64,000 nt of DNA from Actinomadura madurae (GTDB taxonomy: Bacteria; Actinomycetota; Actinomycetes; Streptosporangiales; Streptosporangiaceae), in NCBI RefSeq assembly GCF_900115095.1, contig NZ_FOVH01000015.1, positions 149,963-213,962 on the forward strand. Direction: 5' to 3'. The translations under genes were made by a program, and so were the position numbers. Shown piece after piece: positions 16,023 through 24,775 of this stretch (positions are counted from its first letter, which is position 1; each line of letters opens with the position of its first letter). Under the pieces are notes generated by a model. That model was not told where the DNA came from and ran no database searches. It was given only the letters and a program-made list of their open reading frames with translations.

Positions 16023-16050
16023 CCGGGGGATCCTCGAACGGATCCCCCGG
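16023..16050. terminator. second perfect hairpin downstream of the FmdB gene
   Basis: CCGGGGGATCC, loop TCGAAC, then GGATCCCCCGG: an eleven-base perfect stem. With the neighbouring hairpin it forms a tandem terminator. Confidence 0.65.
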
Positions 16051-16055
16051 TGGGC

Positions 16056-16100
16056 GTACGGGAACCCGGCGTACGGGAACCGGGTGTACGGGAACCGGGA
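16056..16100. repeat. 15-bp tandem repeat after the fmdB stop
   Basis: Three copies starting GTACGGGAACC at 16056, 16071 and 16086, period 15, with small changes at the unit ends. They lie between the fmdB stop and the paired hairpins. Confidence 0.85.
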
Positions 16101-16110
16101 AGCGGGAAGG

Positions 16111-16491
16111 TCAGGCGACCTTCTCGGACGAGGAGGAGGACGACGTGCTGGAGGACGAGGCGCCTCCAGACGACGACGCGGAGGAGTCGGAGGACGACGA
16201 GGACGAGTCCGACTTGGCGGAGTCGCCGCCCGAGTCGCCGCCCGAGTCGCCGCCCGAGGAGCCGTTGGACGAGCCGTTCGCGGACGCCCCGGCGGTCGAG
16301 GACGACTTGCCGGAGCCGCGGCTGTCGGTGCGGTAGAAGCCCGACCCCTTGAAGATGATCCCCGCCGCGGAGAAGACCTTGCGGAGCCTGCCGGTGCACG
16401 CCGGGCATTCGGTCAGCGCGTCGTCGCTGAACTTCTGCACGACCTCCAGAGGCTCGCCGCACTCGGTGCAAACGTACTGATACGTCGGCAC
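16111..16491 (-). CDS. FmdB-family zinc-ribbon protein with Ser/Gly-rich tail
   Basis: A 126-residue protein whose GTG start at 16491 has a perfect GGAGGAACC before it. The N-terminal 60 residues are the FmdB/CxxC_CXXC_SSSS regulatory domain: two knuckles, CTECGE and CPACTG, then KVFSAAGIIFKGSGFYRTDSR. The remainder is low-complexity Ser, Gly and Asp (GGDS repeated three times), common in actinomycete members. The molecular function is not established. Confidence 0.85.
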   Translation of the reverse strand: MPTYQYVCTECGEPLEVVQKFSDDALTECPACTGRLRKVFSAAGIIFKGSGFYRTDSRGSGKSSSTAGASANGSSNGSSGGDSGGDSGGDSAKSDSSSSSSDSSASSSGGASSSSTSSSSSSEKVA

Positions 16492-16648
16492 GGTTCCTCC
16501 TAGCTGACGCAACCCGGCCGAGACCGGACTGGCACTCACTCTGAACGACTGCTAATGGTACCGGTGTCTCGAACAGGATTCGTCCCGGGGATGTTCCCTG
16601 GCCGTCCCGGGGTGTGTCCCGGCCGTCCCGCACGGCCCGAGCGCCCGT

Positions 16649-18133
16649 TCAGGCCCCCGTCTCGCCGAACCAGCCCGCCAGCCTGCCCTTACGGCTGACC
16701 GCGCGCAGCCGCCGCTCCGTGGTCTCGCGCACGGCGGCGGTGGTCACGACCAGGAGCGTGTCACCCGCCTGCAAGGGGGTGGAGGGCTCGGGGACGAAGC
16801 TCGTCCCGTCCCGCACGATGAGCGTGACCGACGCGCCGGGAGGCAGCCGCAGCTCGAAGATCTCCACGCCGCTCAGCAGCGAGTCGGCGGGGATCCGGAC
16901 CTCCAGCAGGTCGGCGTGCAGTTCCTCAAGCGGCGCCGCCTCGACGCCGAGCTCGCGGGTCTGCTCGTCGCTCCTGAGCCGGCACCAGCGCGCCACCAGC
17001 GGCAGCGTCGGCCCCTGGAGAAGGGTGAACACGACGACGATGTTGAAGACGATCGCGAACAGCCGGTCGGCGTGCTCGACCTCCGCCACCATCGGGATGG
17101 TGGCGAGGACGATCGGGACGGCGCCCCGCAGGCCGGCCCAGGACGCGAAGAGCTTCTCGCCCCACGTCAGCCTGAACCCGATCGTGGACAGCACGACCGA
17201 CACCGGCCGGGCGATGAGCAGCAGCACGAAGCCGACCACGAGCGCCGGCAGGATCTGCGCGGGGAGGTCGCCGGGGTCGGCCAGCAGGCCGAGCATCACG
17301 AACAGCCCGATCTGCGCGAGCCAGCCGACGCCCTCGGCGAAGCCGCGGGTCGCCGGGCGGTGCGGGAGCCGCGAGTTCCCGAGGACGAGCGCGCTGACGT
17401 AGACGGCGAGGAACCCGCTGGCGTGGAGCAGCGAGGTGGCCCCGTAGGCGACGATCGCCAGCGACATGACGGCGATGGGGTAGAGGCCCGACGCGGGCAG
17501 CGCGATGCGGCGCAGGGCCTGCGCGCCCAGCCAGCCGATGGCGACGCCCATGATGGCGCCCGCGACCAGCTCGTACACCATCACGCCGAGCAGCTCGGCG
17601 AGGTTGGGCGCGCCGTTGTGGGCGCTGAGCGCGATCACGATGATGACGACGGGCGCGTCGTTGAAGCCGGACTCGGCCTCCAGCAGGCCGGTCAGCCGGG
17701 ACGGCAGCGGCAGCCGCCGCAGCACCGAGAACACGGCCGCCGCGTCGGTCGGCGCGAGCACCGCGGCCAGCAGGAACGCGGGGCGCCAGTCCATCCCGAG
17801 GATCCACATGGCGGCGAGGGCCACCACCACGATGCTGATCAGGGTGCCGAGGGTGGAGACGCTGACCGCGGCGGGTACCGAGGGCCGGACGTGCCGCCAG
17901 CTGGTGGTGATGCCGCCTTCGGCAAGGATCAGGACGAGGGCGGCGAAGCCGAGCGTCTCGGCCAGTTCCGCGTTGTCGAAGTGGATGTGGAGGGGGCCGG
18001 ACTCGCCGATGAAAAGGCCGAGGCCCATGTACGCCAGCAGGGTCGGCAGTCCCGCCCTGTGGGACAGCCTGACCGCGATGATGGCGCTGAGTACGAGCGT
18101 GGCCCCGAGGAGTAGCCAGATGTCGAGGTGCAC
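16649..18133 (-). CDS. potassium/proton antiporter (CPA family) with TrkA-C domain
   Basis: A 494-residue cation:proton antiporter. About twelve transmembrane helices are visible in the first 390 residues, with the conserved APTDAAAVFSVLR and EAESGFNDAP stretches that carry the transport-site Asp residues. The C-terminal 100 residues form a TrkA-C (RCK_C) ligand-binding domain (SLLSGVEIFELRLPPGASV). It expels K+ or Na+ in exchange for H+ across the membrane. The start is GTG 18133 with GGGTGGGAT upstream. It is a single-gene unit. Confidence 0.88.
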   Translation of the reverse strand: MHLDIWLLLGATLVLSAIIAVRLSHRAGLPTLLAYMGLGLFIGESGPLHIHFDNAELAETLGFAALVLILAEGGITTSWRHVRPSVPAAVSVSTLGTLISIVVVALAAMWILGMDWRPAFLLAAVLAPTDAAAVFSVLRRLPLPSRLTGLLEAESGFNDAPVVIIVIALSAHNGAPNLAELLGVMVYELVAGAIMGVAIGWLGAQALRRIALPASGLYPIAVMSLAIVAYGATSLLHASGFLAVYVSALVLGNSRLPHRPATRGFAEGVGWLAQIGLFVMLGLLADPGDLPAQILPALVVGFVLLLIARPVSVVLSTIGFRLTWGEKLFASWAGLRGAVPIVLATIPMVAEVEHADRLFAIVFNIVVVFTLLQGPTLPLVARWCRLRSDEQTRELGVEAAPLEELHADLLEVRIPADSLLSGVEIFELRLPPGASVTLIVRDGTSFVPEPSTPLQAGDTLLVVTTAAVRETTERRLRAVSRKGRLAGWFGETGA

Positions 18134-18236
18134 ATCCCACCCTTCGGGGTCGTCAAAGTTGATCGTTTAGGAATCCTACAGATTCACCGGCAAATCGCAT
18201 ATTTAAGGTTGAGGGATGGCGTGGCGCGGAGCGTGG

Positions 18237-19226
18237 TTAACGGCGTTTGACCTGCGGATTTACCCCGTTGACCACGTTCTGCACGTTTCGTCCCTGGATG
18301 GCCGCGGTGACGTTGTCCTGCACCATCGCGACCAGTGCGAACTGGGACTGGACGGACGTCCCGGCGGCGTGCGGCGACAGGAGCACGTCCTCGTGGGAGC
18401 GCAGCGGATGCCCCTGCGGGAGGGGCTCCTCGTCGAACACGTCCAGGGCCGCCCCCGCCAGGCGTCCCGAGTCCAGAGCGGCCAGGACCGCGTCGTCGGG
18501 CGCGATCCCTCCGCGCCCCACGTTCACCAGCAGCGCCTTGTCGGGCAGGAGGGCGAGACGGTCCGGGCCTACGAGCCCCCTGGTCTCGTCCGTCAGCGGC
18601 AGGGCCAGGACGAGGATGTCGGACGTCGCGAGGAGGTCGTCCAGCTCGCGGTACGCGGCCACCGCCTCGGCGCGCTTCCGCCGCGTCCAGTACGAGACGG
18701 CGCAGCCCAGCGCGGTGAACAGCCGCGCCGCCTCGGCGCCGATCGCGCCGTACCCCACGATGCCGACGCGCTGCGCGTGGATCTCGCGAGGGCGGCGCCC
18801 GGCCATCTCCATCTGCGGCCACCCGCCCGCGCGCATGGCCCGGTCGCCCCAGGCCAGGCCGCGGCACAGCGCGAACGCCGCGCCGACCGCCCATTCGGCG
18901 ACCCCCCGCGCGTTGAAGCCGGCCGCGTTCGCCACCGGCACGCCCGCGGCGGCCAGCGCGGCGACGTCGATGCTGTCGGTCCCGACGGCGGGCATCTGGA
19001 CGAACGACACCCGGCGCGCGGCGGCCACGGCCTCGGCGTCCAGCGCCAGCCGGCCGGCGAAGTCGCCGATCACGATGTCGGCGCCCGGGAGCGCGGCGAG
19101 GAGGGCGGCGCGGTCCCTGGACTCGGGGAACACCACCTCGGCGGCGTCGCCCAGCGGGGCGAACAGGCCGCGGACGATCTCCTCCGCGATCGGGGGCAGG
19201 GAGAGGATCCGCCACGGCGCCGTCAT
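18237..19226 (-). CDS. D-2-hydroxyacid dehydrogenase
   Basis: A 329-residue NAD(P)-dependent oxidoreductase. The Rossmann motif VGIVGYGAIGAEAA lies near residue 145, with the catalytic set Arg in NVGRGGIAPDD, Glu in FDEEPLP and His in LSPHAAGTS. The substrate (glyoxylate, hydroxypyruvate, phosphoglycerate and so on) cannot be set from the sequence. AGGAGGTTCGAG precedes the ATG. Confidence 0.88.
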   Translation of the reverse strand: MTAPWRILSLPPIAEEIVRGLFAPLGDAAEVVFPESRDRAALLAALPGADIVIGDFAGRLALDAEAVAAARRVSFVQMPAVGTDSIDVAALAAAGVPVANAAGFNARGVAEWAVGAAFALCRGLAWGDRAMRAGGWPQMEMAGRRPREIHAQRVGIVGYGAIGAEAARLFTALGCAVSYWTRRKRAEAVAAYRELDDLLATSDILVLALPLTDETRGLVGPDRLALLPDKALLVNVGRGGIAPDDAVLAALDSGRLAGAALDVFDEEPLPQGHPLRSHEDVLLSPHAAGTSVQSQFALVAMVQDNVTAAIQGRNVQNVVNGVNPQVKRR

Positions 19227-19299
19227 CTCGAACCTCCTGTCAGGCCGTCCGCGACCGCGGCCCCGCCCGCGATCTTGCCTCCCTCACTCTACGAGCAGG

Positions 19300-19881
19300 T
19301 CACGGCAGCCGGACCAGCCCCCCGGACGGCGTCACCGCGGCCCGGACGCGCTGGTCGTGCGGCTCGGCGGGCAGGCGGGGCACCAGCTCGCCGTCGTACA
19401 GCAGCGCCACGGTCAGGATCGCCGGGCCGACCCGCGCCAGCGCCCGGTCGTAGGAGCCGCCGCCGCGCCCGAGGCGCAGGCCCGTCCGGTCGACGGCCAC
19501 CGCGGGCACCAGCACGACGTCCGCGCTGGCCACGGCCCCGGGACCGCGCGGCGGCTCGGAGGGCTCCAGGCACCCGCGCGCCCCGGGGACGAGCGAGTCC
19601 GGCCCCTCGTAGGACGCCCAGTCGAGGTCGCCGTCCGGGAGCAGGCGGGGGAGCAGCACGTACGTGCCGCGCTTCCACAGCGCGAACAGCAGGCTGCGGG
19701 TGTCCGGTTCGGTGCCGATCGACACGTATGCCGCGACGGTCCCGGCCATCTCCAGTTCCGGGACCTCCAGCAGCGCGTCGCGGATCGGCCGCGCCGCCGC
19801 CGCGCGCTGTTCGGGCGGCATCGCCGCACGTCGGCCGAGCAGTTCGGCCCGCAGGCCGTTCTTCGAATCGATGTCGTGCAC
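19300..19881 (-). CDS. 5-formyltetrahydrofolate cyclo-ligase
   Basis: A 193-residue protein converting 5-formyl-THF to 5,10-methenyl-THF with ATP. Diagnostic stretches are TEPDTRSLLFALWKRG, VLLPRLLPDG and the ATP-binding VDRTGLRLGRGGGSYDRAL. GTG 19881 is chosen for the GAGG eight bases upstream. It diverges from galU, only 33 bases away, as in many actinobacteria. Confidence 0.87.
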   Translation of the reverse strand: MHDIDSKNGLRAELLGRRAAMPPEQRAAAARPIRDALLEVPELEMAGTVAAYVSIGTEPDTRSLLFALWKRGTYVLLPRLLPDGDLDWASYEGPDSLVPGARGCLEPSEPPRGPGAVASADVVLVPAVAVDRTGLRLGRGGGSYDRALARVGPAILTVALLYDGELVPRLPAEPHDQRVRAAVTPSGGLVRLP

Positions 19882-19902
19882 GCTGAGGTCCTCGCGGATG
19901 AC

Positions 19903-19908
19903 TAGGGT
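19903..19908 (+). promoter_or_regulatory. probable -10 element (TAGGGT) of galU, leaderless start
   Basis: TAGGGT fits the actinobacterial TANNNT -10 and ends six bases before the galU ATG, so transcription would begin at or next to the start codon. No ribosome binding site precedes the ATG. A leaderless mRNA is inferred. Confidence 0.45.
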
Positions 19909-19914
19909 CTGTAC

Positions 19915-20841
19915 ATGGCCGACTCTGCACCAGTGCTCAAGGCGGTCGTCCCCGCGGCCGGCCTCGGTACCCGATTCTTGCCCGCGACCAAGGCGACTCC
20001 CAAGGAAATGCTGCCGATCGTCGACAAACCGGCGATCCAGTACGTCGTCGAGGAAGCGGTGGACGCCGGACTCTCCGACGTCCTCATGGTCACCGGACGC
20101 AGCAAACGGTCGATCGAGGACCACTTCGACCGGGCGTACGAGCTGGAGGAGGCGCTCCGCGCGAAGGGCGACGACGAGCGCCTGGACGCCGTGCACGAGT
20201 CCAGCGACCTGGCGATCATGCACTACGTCCGGCAGGGCGAGCCCAAGGGCCTCGGGCACGCGGTGCACTGCGCCCGCCAGCACGTCGGCCACGAGCCGTT
20301 CGCGGTGCTGCTCGGCGACGACATGATCGACGCCCGCGACAAGCTGCTGCGGCGGATGATCGAGGTCCGCGCCCGGTACGGCGGCAGCGTGATCGCGCTG
20401 ATGGAGGTCGAGCCCGACCAGGTCTCGGCGTACGGCTGCGCGGCCATCGAGGCGACCTCCGAGGAGGACGTCGTGCGCATCTCCGACCTCGTCGAGAAGC
20501 CCGCCGCCGAGGAGGCGCCGAGCAACTGGATCATCATCGGCCGGTACGTCTGCGACCCCGCGGTGTTCGACGTCCTGGAGAAGACCCCGCCGGGGCGCGG
20601 CGGCGAGATCCAGCTGACCGACGCGCTGCGCACCCTCGCCGACATGCCCGCCGACCAGGGCGGAGGCGTCTTCGGGGTGAAGTTCCGGGGCCGCCGCTAC
20701 GACACCGGCAACAAGCTGGAGTACCTGCGGACGGTCGTCCAGTTCGCTGCGGAACGTCCTGATCTGGCGCCCGAGTTCCTCCCGTGGCTGCGCGAGTTCG
20801 TCCAGCGACAGGACGGCGTGGGCGGCGCGAAGAACCCGTGA
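19915..20841 (+). CDS. galU: UTP-glucose-1-phosphate uridylyltransferase
   Basis: A 308-residue nucleotidyltransferase making UDP-glucose. The N-terminal signature AAGLGTRFLPATKATPKEMLPIVDKPAIQYVVEEA carries the UTP-binding and catalytic residues. LLGDDMID and FVEKP-like LVEKPAAEE follow, and the C-terminal KFRGRRYDTGNKLEYL is typical. Length is normal. Its stop overlaps a possible GTG start of moeA, so it heads the galU-moeA-moaC-mogA run. Confidence 0.93.
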   Translation: MADSAPVLKAVVPAAGLGTRFLPATKATPKEMLPIVDKPAIQYVVEEAVDAGLSDVLMVTGRSKRSIEDHFDRAYELEEALRAKGDDERLDAVHESSDLAIMHYVRQGEPKGLGHAVHCARQHVGHEPFAVLLGDDMIDARDKLLRRMIEVRARYGGSVIALMEVEPDQVSAYGCAAIEATSEEDVVRISDLVEKPAAEEAPSNWIIIGRYVCDPAVFDVLEKTPPGRGGEIQLTDALRTLADMPADQGGGVFGVKFRGRRYDTGNKLEYLRTVVQFAAERPDLAPEFLPWLREFVQRQDGVGGAKNP

Positions 20842-20867
20842 CGGCACGCCAGACTGGGGGCGTGGAG

Positions 20868-22076
20868 ATGAGAACGGTCGACGAGCATCTGGCGGAGATC
20901 CTCGGCAGCGTCACGGAACTGCCGCCGCTCGACATGGCGCTGCTGGAGGCGCAGGGCGCGGTGCTCGCCGAGCCCGTGACCGCGCCGGTGCCGCTGCCGC
21001 CGTTCGACAACTCCGCGATGGACGGCTACGCCGTCGTCGCGGCCGACATCGCGGCGGCCACCGAGGCCGATCCGGTCGCGCTGCCCGTCGTCGGCGACAT
21101 CGTCGCGGGCGACTCGGGCGTGGCGGCGATCCGGCCGGGGCTGACCGCCCGGATCATGACGGGCGCGCCGCTGCCGGCGGGCGCCGACGCGGTCGTCCCC
21201 GTCGAGTGGACGGACGGCGGCAACGCCACCGTCCGGATCTCGCGCGCCGCGCCGTCCGGCAACTACATCCGCCGCGCGGGGGAGGACGTCGTCGCCGGGC
21301 AGGTCGTCGCGGACGCCGGCATCCGGCTCACCGCGCCCCAGATCGGCATGATCGCGGCGGTGGGACGGGCCCGGGTGACGGTCCGCCCGAAGCCGCGCAT
21401 CGTGGTCGTCGCCACCGGTGACGAACTGCGCGAGCCGGGCAGCGGTTCGCTCGCGCCCGGCCAGATCTGGGAGTCGAACAGCTTCATGCTCACCGCCGCC
21501 GTGGTCGAGGCGGGCGGGGTGGGCTACCGGCAGGCCACGGTGGAGGACGAGCCCGCCAAGGTCCTGGAGATGCTCCACGACCAGCTCGTGAGGGCCGACG
21601 CCGTGGTCACCACCGGCGGCGTCTCCATGGGCACCAGGGACGTCGTCAAGGAGGTCCTCACCGGTACGGGCACGGTGGGCTTCCACAAGGTGCGCATGCG
21701 TCCCGGCAAGCCGCAGGGGTTCGGCCTCCTCGAAAACACGCCGGTCTTCACGCTTCCGGGCAATCCGGTGAGCGCGTACGTCTCGTTCCAGGTGTTCGTG
21801 CGTCCCGCCCTGCTGGCGATGCAGGGGCTGCCTCCCGAACCGCTCCCGACCGTGAGGGCCGTCCTCGCCGAGGACGTCGCCTCGCCCGCCGGGCTCCGCC
21901 ATTTCGTGCGCGGCAGGCTGACGTACGAGCAGGGCTACATCGTCACGGCCGCGGAGACGCAGGGCTCGCATCAGCTCGCCTCCCTCTCCTCCGCGAACGC
22001 GCTCATCGTCCTGCCGGAGGACGCGGAGGCCGTGCCGGCCGGTTCGCACGTCGAGGTGATGAGGTTGCCGTCGTGA
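20868..22076 (+). CDS. moeA: molybdopterin molybdotransferase MoeA
   Basis: A 402-residue enzyme inserting molybdate into adenylated molybdopterin. It has the MoeA signature DNSAMDGYAV, the domain III block VVVATGDELREPGSG with VTTGGVSMGTRDVVKEVL, and the C-terminal beta domain. ATG 20868 is chosen for its alignment with family starts and GGGGG upstream; GTG 20838, overlapping the galU stop, is an alternative. It overlaps moaC by four bases. Confidence 0.92.
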   Translation: MRTVDEHLAEILGSVTELPPLDMALLEAQGAVLAEPVTAPVPLPPFDNSAMDGYAVVAADIAAATEADPVALPVVGDIVAGDSGVAAIRPGLTARIMTGAPLPAGADAVVPVEWTDGGNATVRISRAAPSGNYIRRAGEDVVAGQVVADAGIRLTAPQIGMIAAVGRARVTVRPKPRIVVVATGDELREPGSGSLAPGQIWESNSFMLTAAVVEAGGVGYRQATVEDEPAKVLEMLHDQLVRADAVVTTGGVSMGTRDVVKEVLTGTGTVGFHKVRMRPGKPQGFGLLENTPVFTLPGNPVSAYVSFQVFVRPALLAMQGLPPEPLPTVRAVLAEDVASPAGLRHFVRGRLTYEQGYIVTAAETQGSHQLASLSSANALIVLPEDAEAVPAGSHVEVMRLPS

Positions 22077-22552
22077 ATTCCACGGGTCCCGAGTTCACCC
22101 ACCTGGACGACAAGGGATCGGCCCGCATGGTCGACGTGTCGTCGAAGGACGTCTCGGCGCGGACGGCGACGGCGACGGGCTTCGTCCGGCTCTCCGCCGA
22201 GTGCGTCGCCCTGCTGCGCGCGGGCGGCATCCCCAAGGGCGACGCCCTGTCCGTCGCCCGCGTCGCCGGGATCATGGGGGCCAAGCGCGTCCCCGACCTC
22301 GTCCCGCTGTGCCACCCGATCGCGCTGCACGGCGTCACCGTCGACCTGGAGGTCCGGGACGACGGCGTCGCGATCACCGCCGTCACCCGCACCGCCGACC
22401 GCACCGGCGTCGAGATGGAGGCGCTCACCTCCGTCGGCGTCGCCGCGCTCGCGCTGGTCGACATGGTCAAGGCCGTCGACCCCGCCGCGGTGATCACCGA
22501 TGTGCGGGTCGAGGAGAAGACCGGCGGCAAGACCGGGGTGTGGCGCCGGTGA
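22073..22552 (+). CDS. moaC: cyclic pyranopterin monophosphate synthase MoaC
   Basis: 159 residues. It converts the MoaA product into cPMP. Conserved features are MVDVSSKDVSARTATATG, IMGAKRVPDLVPLCHPI, DRTGVEMEALTSVGVAALALVDMVKAVD and the terminal GGKTG. The GTG start overlaps the moeA stop (GTGA) and its own stop overlaps the mogA GTG, so all are coupled. No moaA is nearby. Confidence 0.93.
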   Translation: MNSTGPEFTHLDDKGSARMVDVSSKDVSARTATATGFVRLSAECVALLRAGGIPKGDALSVARVAGIMGAKRVPDLVPLCHPIALHGVTVDLEVRDDGVAITAVTRTADRTGVEMEALTSVGVAALALVDMVKAVDPAAVITDVRVEEKTGGKTGVWRR

Positions 22553-23028
22553 TCAGGGCGATGGCGGTCACCGTGTCGAACCGGGCCGCCGCGGGCGTGT
22601 ACGAGGACAGGTCCGGGCCCGTGCTGGTCGAGATGCTGGAGGACCTCGGCTGCCGCGTGGACGGCCCCGTCGTCATCCCGGACGGCGACGCGGTCGCGGA
22701 CGTGCTGTGGGACGCGGTCGCCCAGGGCTACGACGTCGTCGTCACGTCCGGCGGGACCGGCCTCACCCCGACCGACGAGACCCCCGAGATGACCCGCCGG
22801 GTCCTCGAATGGGAGATCCCGGGCATCGCCGAGGCGATCCGGCTGGAGGGCCGCGAGAAGGTCCCCGCCGCGATCCTGTCCCGCGGCCTCGCCGGCGTCG
22901 CGGGCCGCACCCTCATCGTCAACCTGCCGGGCTCCACCGGCGGCGTCCGCGACGGCATGACCGTCCTCGGCCGCGTCCTGGCCCACGCCGTCGACCAGAT
23001 CGCCGGCGGCGACCACCCGCGCCAGTAG
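22549..23028 (+). CDS. mogA: MogA/MoaB molybdopterin adenylyltransferase
   Basis: A 159-residue MPT-binding domain protein with VTSGGTGLTPTDETPE, the catalytic and binding loop, and NLPGSTGGVRDGM near the end. It adenylates molybdopterin before MoeA acts. GTG 22549 overlaps the moaC stop. It is the last gene of the cofactor run. Confidence 0.9.
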   Translation: MIRAMAVTVSNRAAAGVYEDRSGPVLVEMLEDLGCRVDGPVVIPDGDAVADVLWDAVAQGYDVVVTSGGTGLTPTDETPEMTRRVLEWEIPGIAEAIRLEGREKVPAAILSRGLAGVAGRTLIVNLPGSTGGVRDGMTVLGRVLAHAVDQIAGGDHPRQ

Positions 23029-23060
23029 GCGCCCGGGTGCCCGCCAGCGCCGGCGAAGGC

Positions 23061-24179
23061 TCAGCCGAGGGCAAGGACCCGCATGACGTGCCGTGCGGTG
23101 CGTCCGCCCTCCTGCTCCGCGACGCCGAGCGCGGTGCGCAGGTCGAGCTCGTCGAGGAGTGCCCGGGTCACCGCCGCCTCGGCCGCGGGGGAGGAGCGGC
23201 GGCGCCCGGCCGCCTGATGGAGGCGGTCCAGGTCGGCCGCGGCACGGTCGAGATCGCCGGGCGTGTAGTCCCATTCGTCCGCCCACGGCTCGGTGAGGAG
23301 CATGAGCCGGACGGCCGAGGCCGCGTGGTCGTGGATCAGGTCCGACACCAGCACCAGGTTGCCGGTGGACTTGGCCATCTTGACCCCGTCCCGGCAGACC
23401 ATCCCGACGTGCAGCCAGGCCCGGGAGAACGGGCGCACCCCGGTCAGCGCCTCGGCCATCGCGGCCTCGTAGGCGTGGTGCGGGAAACGCAGGTCGGTGC
23501 CGCCGGAGTGCAGATCCAGAGCGGGGCCGAAGGTCGTCATGGCCATCGCGGTGCATTCGGCGTGCCAGCCGGGGCGTCCCGTGCCCCACGGGCTGGGCCA
23601 GGCGGGCTCACCCGATCGCGAGGGCCGCCAGACGGCGACGTCGAACGGGTGCTCCTTCGCGGGGTCGTCGGGCGCGTCACCGTATTCGGCCAGCAGGGCA
23701 TGCGCCCGGTCGGCGTCGAGTCCGGCCCGCCGCGGGACGTCGGCGCCGCGGAAGTAGACCGCGCCGTCGCGGACGTAGGCGTGATCGGACGCGATGAGGC
23801 CCTGGGCGAGCGCGACCACCTCCACGACATGGTTGTGCGCGCGCGGCTGGTGATCGACGGGGTGGACGCCGAGGGCGTCGAGGTCGCGTTCGAAATAGAA
23901 CTGCTGGACGGCGGCGAAGCTGTCGTACGGGCTGCCGGCGCGGTGCGCGGCCTGGTTCAGGACGTCGTCGACGTCGGTGACGTTGCGGCACACGCGCACG
24001 TCGCCACCCGCATGGCGCAGGACGCGGGCGGCCACGTCGGCCCAGACGAAGGTGCGGGCGTGCCCGAGATGGGTCGCGTCGTACGGGGTGATCCCGCAGA
24101 CGTACATCCGGGCGGGTCCGACGACCGGGAGCCGGCGGCCGCCGATCTTCAGGGTGCGGTCCGGTGCGTTGCGCTCCAT
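23061..24179 (-). CDS. MshC-like cysteine ligase / cysteinyl-tRNA synthetase paralogue
   Basis: A 372-residue class I synthetase-fold enzyme. Its start MYVCGITPYDATHLGHA is the MshC form of the signature (CysRS proteins usually have CGPTVYD). Zinc ligands are the Cys in YVCG, Cys in GWHAECTAMAM and the His pair in FPHHAYE. KMAKSTGN replaces KMSKSxGN. MshC joins Cys to GlcN-inositol in mycothiol synthesis. This protein lacks the usual MshC N-terminal extension, so it may be a second copy serving another pathway. ATG 24179 follows AGAGGG; the frame stays open to a TTG at 24203. It is cotranscribed with the STAS gene. Confidence 0.7.
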   Translation of the reverse strand: MERNAPDRTLKIGGRRLPVVGPARMYVCGITPYDATHLGHARTFVWADVAARVLRHAGGDVRVCRNVTDVDDVLNQAAHRAGSPYDSFAAVQQFYFERDLDALGVHPVDHQPRAHNHVVEVVALAQGLIASDHAYVRDGAVYFRGADVPRRAGLDADRAHALLAEYGDAPDDPAKEHPFDVAVWRPSRSGEPAWPSPWGTGRPGWHAECTAMAMTTFGPALDLHSGGTDLRFPHHAYEAAMAEALTGVRPFSRAWLHVGMVCRDGVKMAKSTGNLVLVSDLIHDHAASAVRLMLLTEPWADEWDYTPGDLDRAAADLDRLHQAAGRRRSSPAAEAAVTRALLDELDLRTALGVAEQEGGRTARHVMRVLALG

Positions 24180-24199
24180 GAGTGCCCTCTTCGGTGTGG

Positions 24200-24622
24200 T
24201 CAAAGGCGCCGATCAGCGGCAACCGCCTCCAGCGCGGGCCGCCGCGGACGGGCTGCCGTGTGGGCACGGGCCAGCCGCTCAAGGCGGGCGGCGCGCAGGA
24301 TCTTCGCGAGCTGCGGACGGACGCCGGTCAACGTGACCGTACCTCCCCGGCGGCGCGCCAGTCCTTCGGCGGCGGCGATCGCGGCCAGGCCTCGCGCGTC
24401 GCAGAAGGTCAGCGCCGACGTGTCGATCAGGACGTGCGGCCCCCGGTCGTCGATCAGCCGGGCCAGCTCGATCCCGAAATCGGCGGCGGTGGCGATGTCC
24501 AGTTCCCCCGCGATCGTGACACGTGTCGCGCCTGCGCCATCGTGCCTGCCCCGCGCTGTGAACTGCACAGGGGTGTTTTGTAGGACGGTGTGGGTGTTTG
24601 TTGTGGTTCCTCCATTGGACAC
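24200..24622 (-). CDS. STAS-domain protein, anti-sigma factor antagonist-like
   Basis: 140 residues with a STAS domain at about 18-120 (ATRVTIAGELDIATAADF, LIDTSALTFCDARGLAAI). The usual phosphorylatable Ser of the DSSG loop is absent: here the loop is DARG. It could be a permanently unphosphorylated antagonist or have another binding role. GTG 24622 has GAAGGGT upstream. Its stop lies 20 bases before the MshC-like start, on the same strand. Confidence 0.75.
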   Translation of the reverse strand: MSNGGTTTNTHTVLQNTPVQFTARGRHDGAGATRVTIAGELDIATAADFGIELARLIDDRGPHVLIDTSALTFCDARGLAAIAAAEGLARRRGGTVTLTGVRPQLAKILRAARLERLARAHTAARPRRPALEAVAADRRL

Positions 24623-24775
24623 CCTTCAAGACTCCGCTGCCGTCCGCTCGGTGGACAGGGACCAAGGTCCCGGTCGTCGCGTGCCAAAGTCCTGGTCAGC
24701 GGGAACACCGCCTAGAGCACATCAATCCCGCGCGGTAACGCGAAATGAACCGAGAGTGACGAGAAGGGGATCGCG

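Noticed and set aside
16056..16100. VREPG-repeat reading frame on the plus strand
   Set aside because: It arises from the 15-bp noncoding repeat and runs antisense into fmdB.
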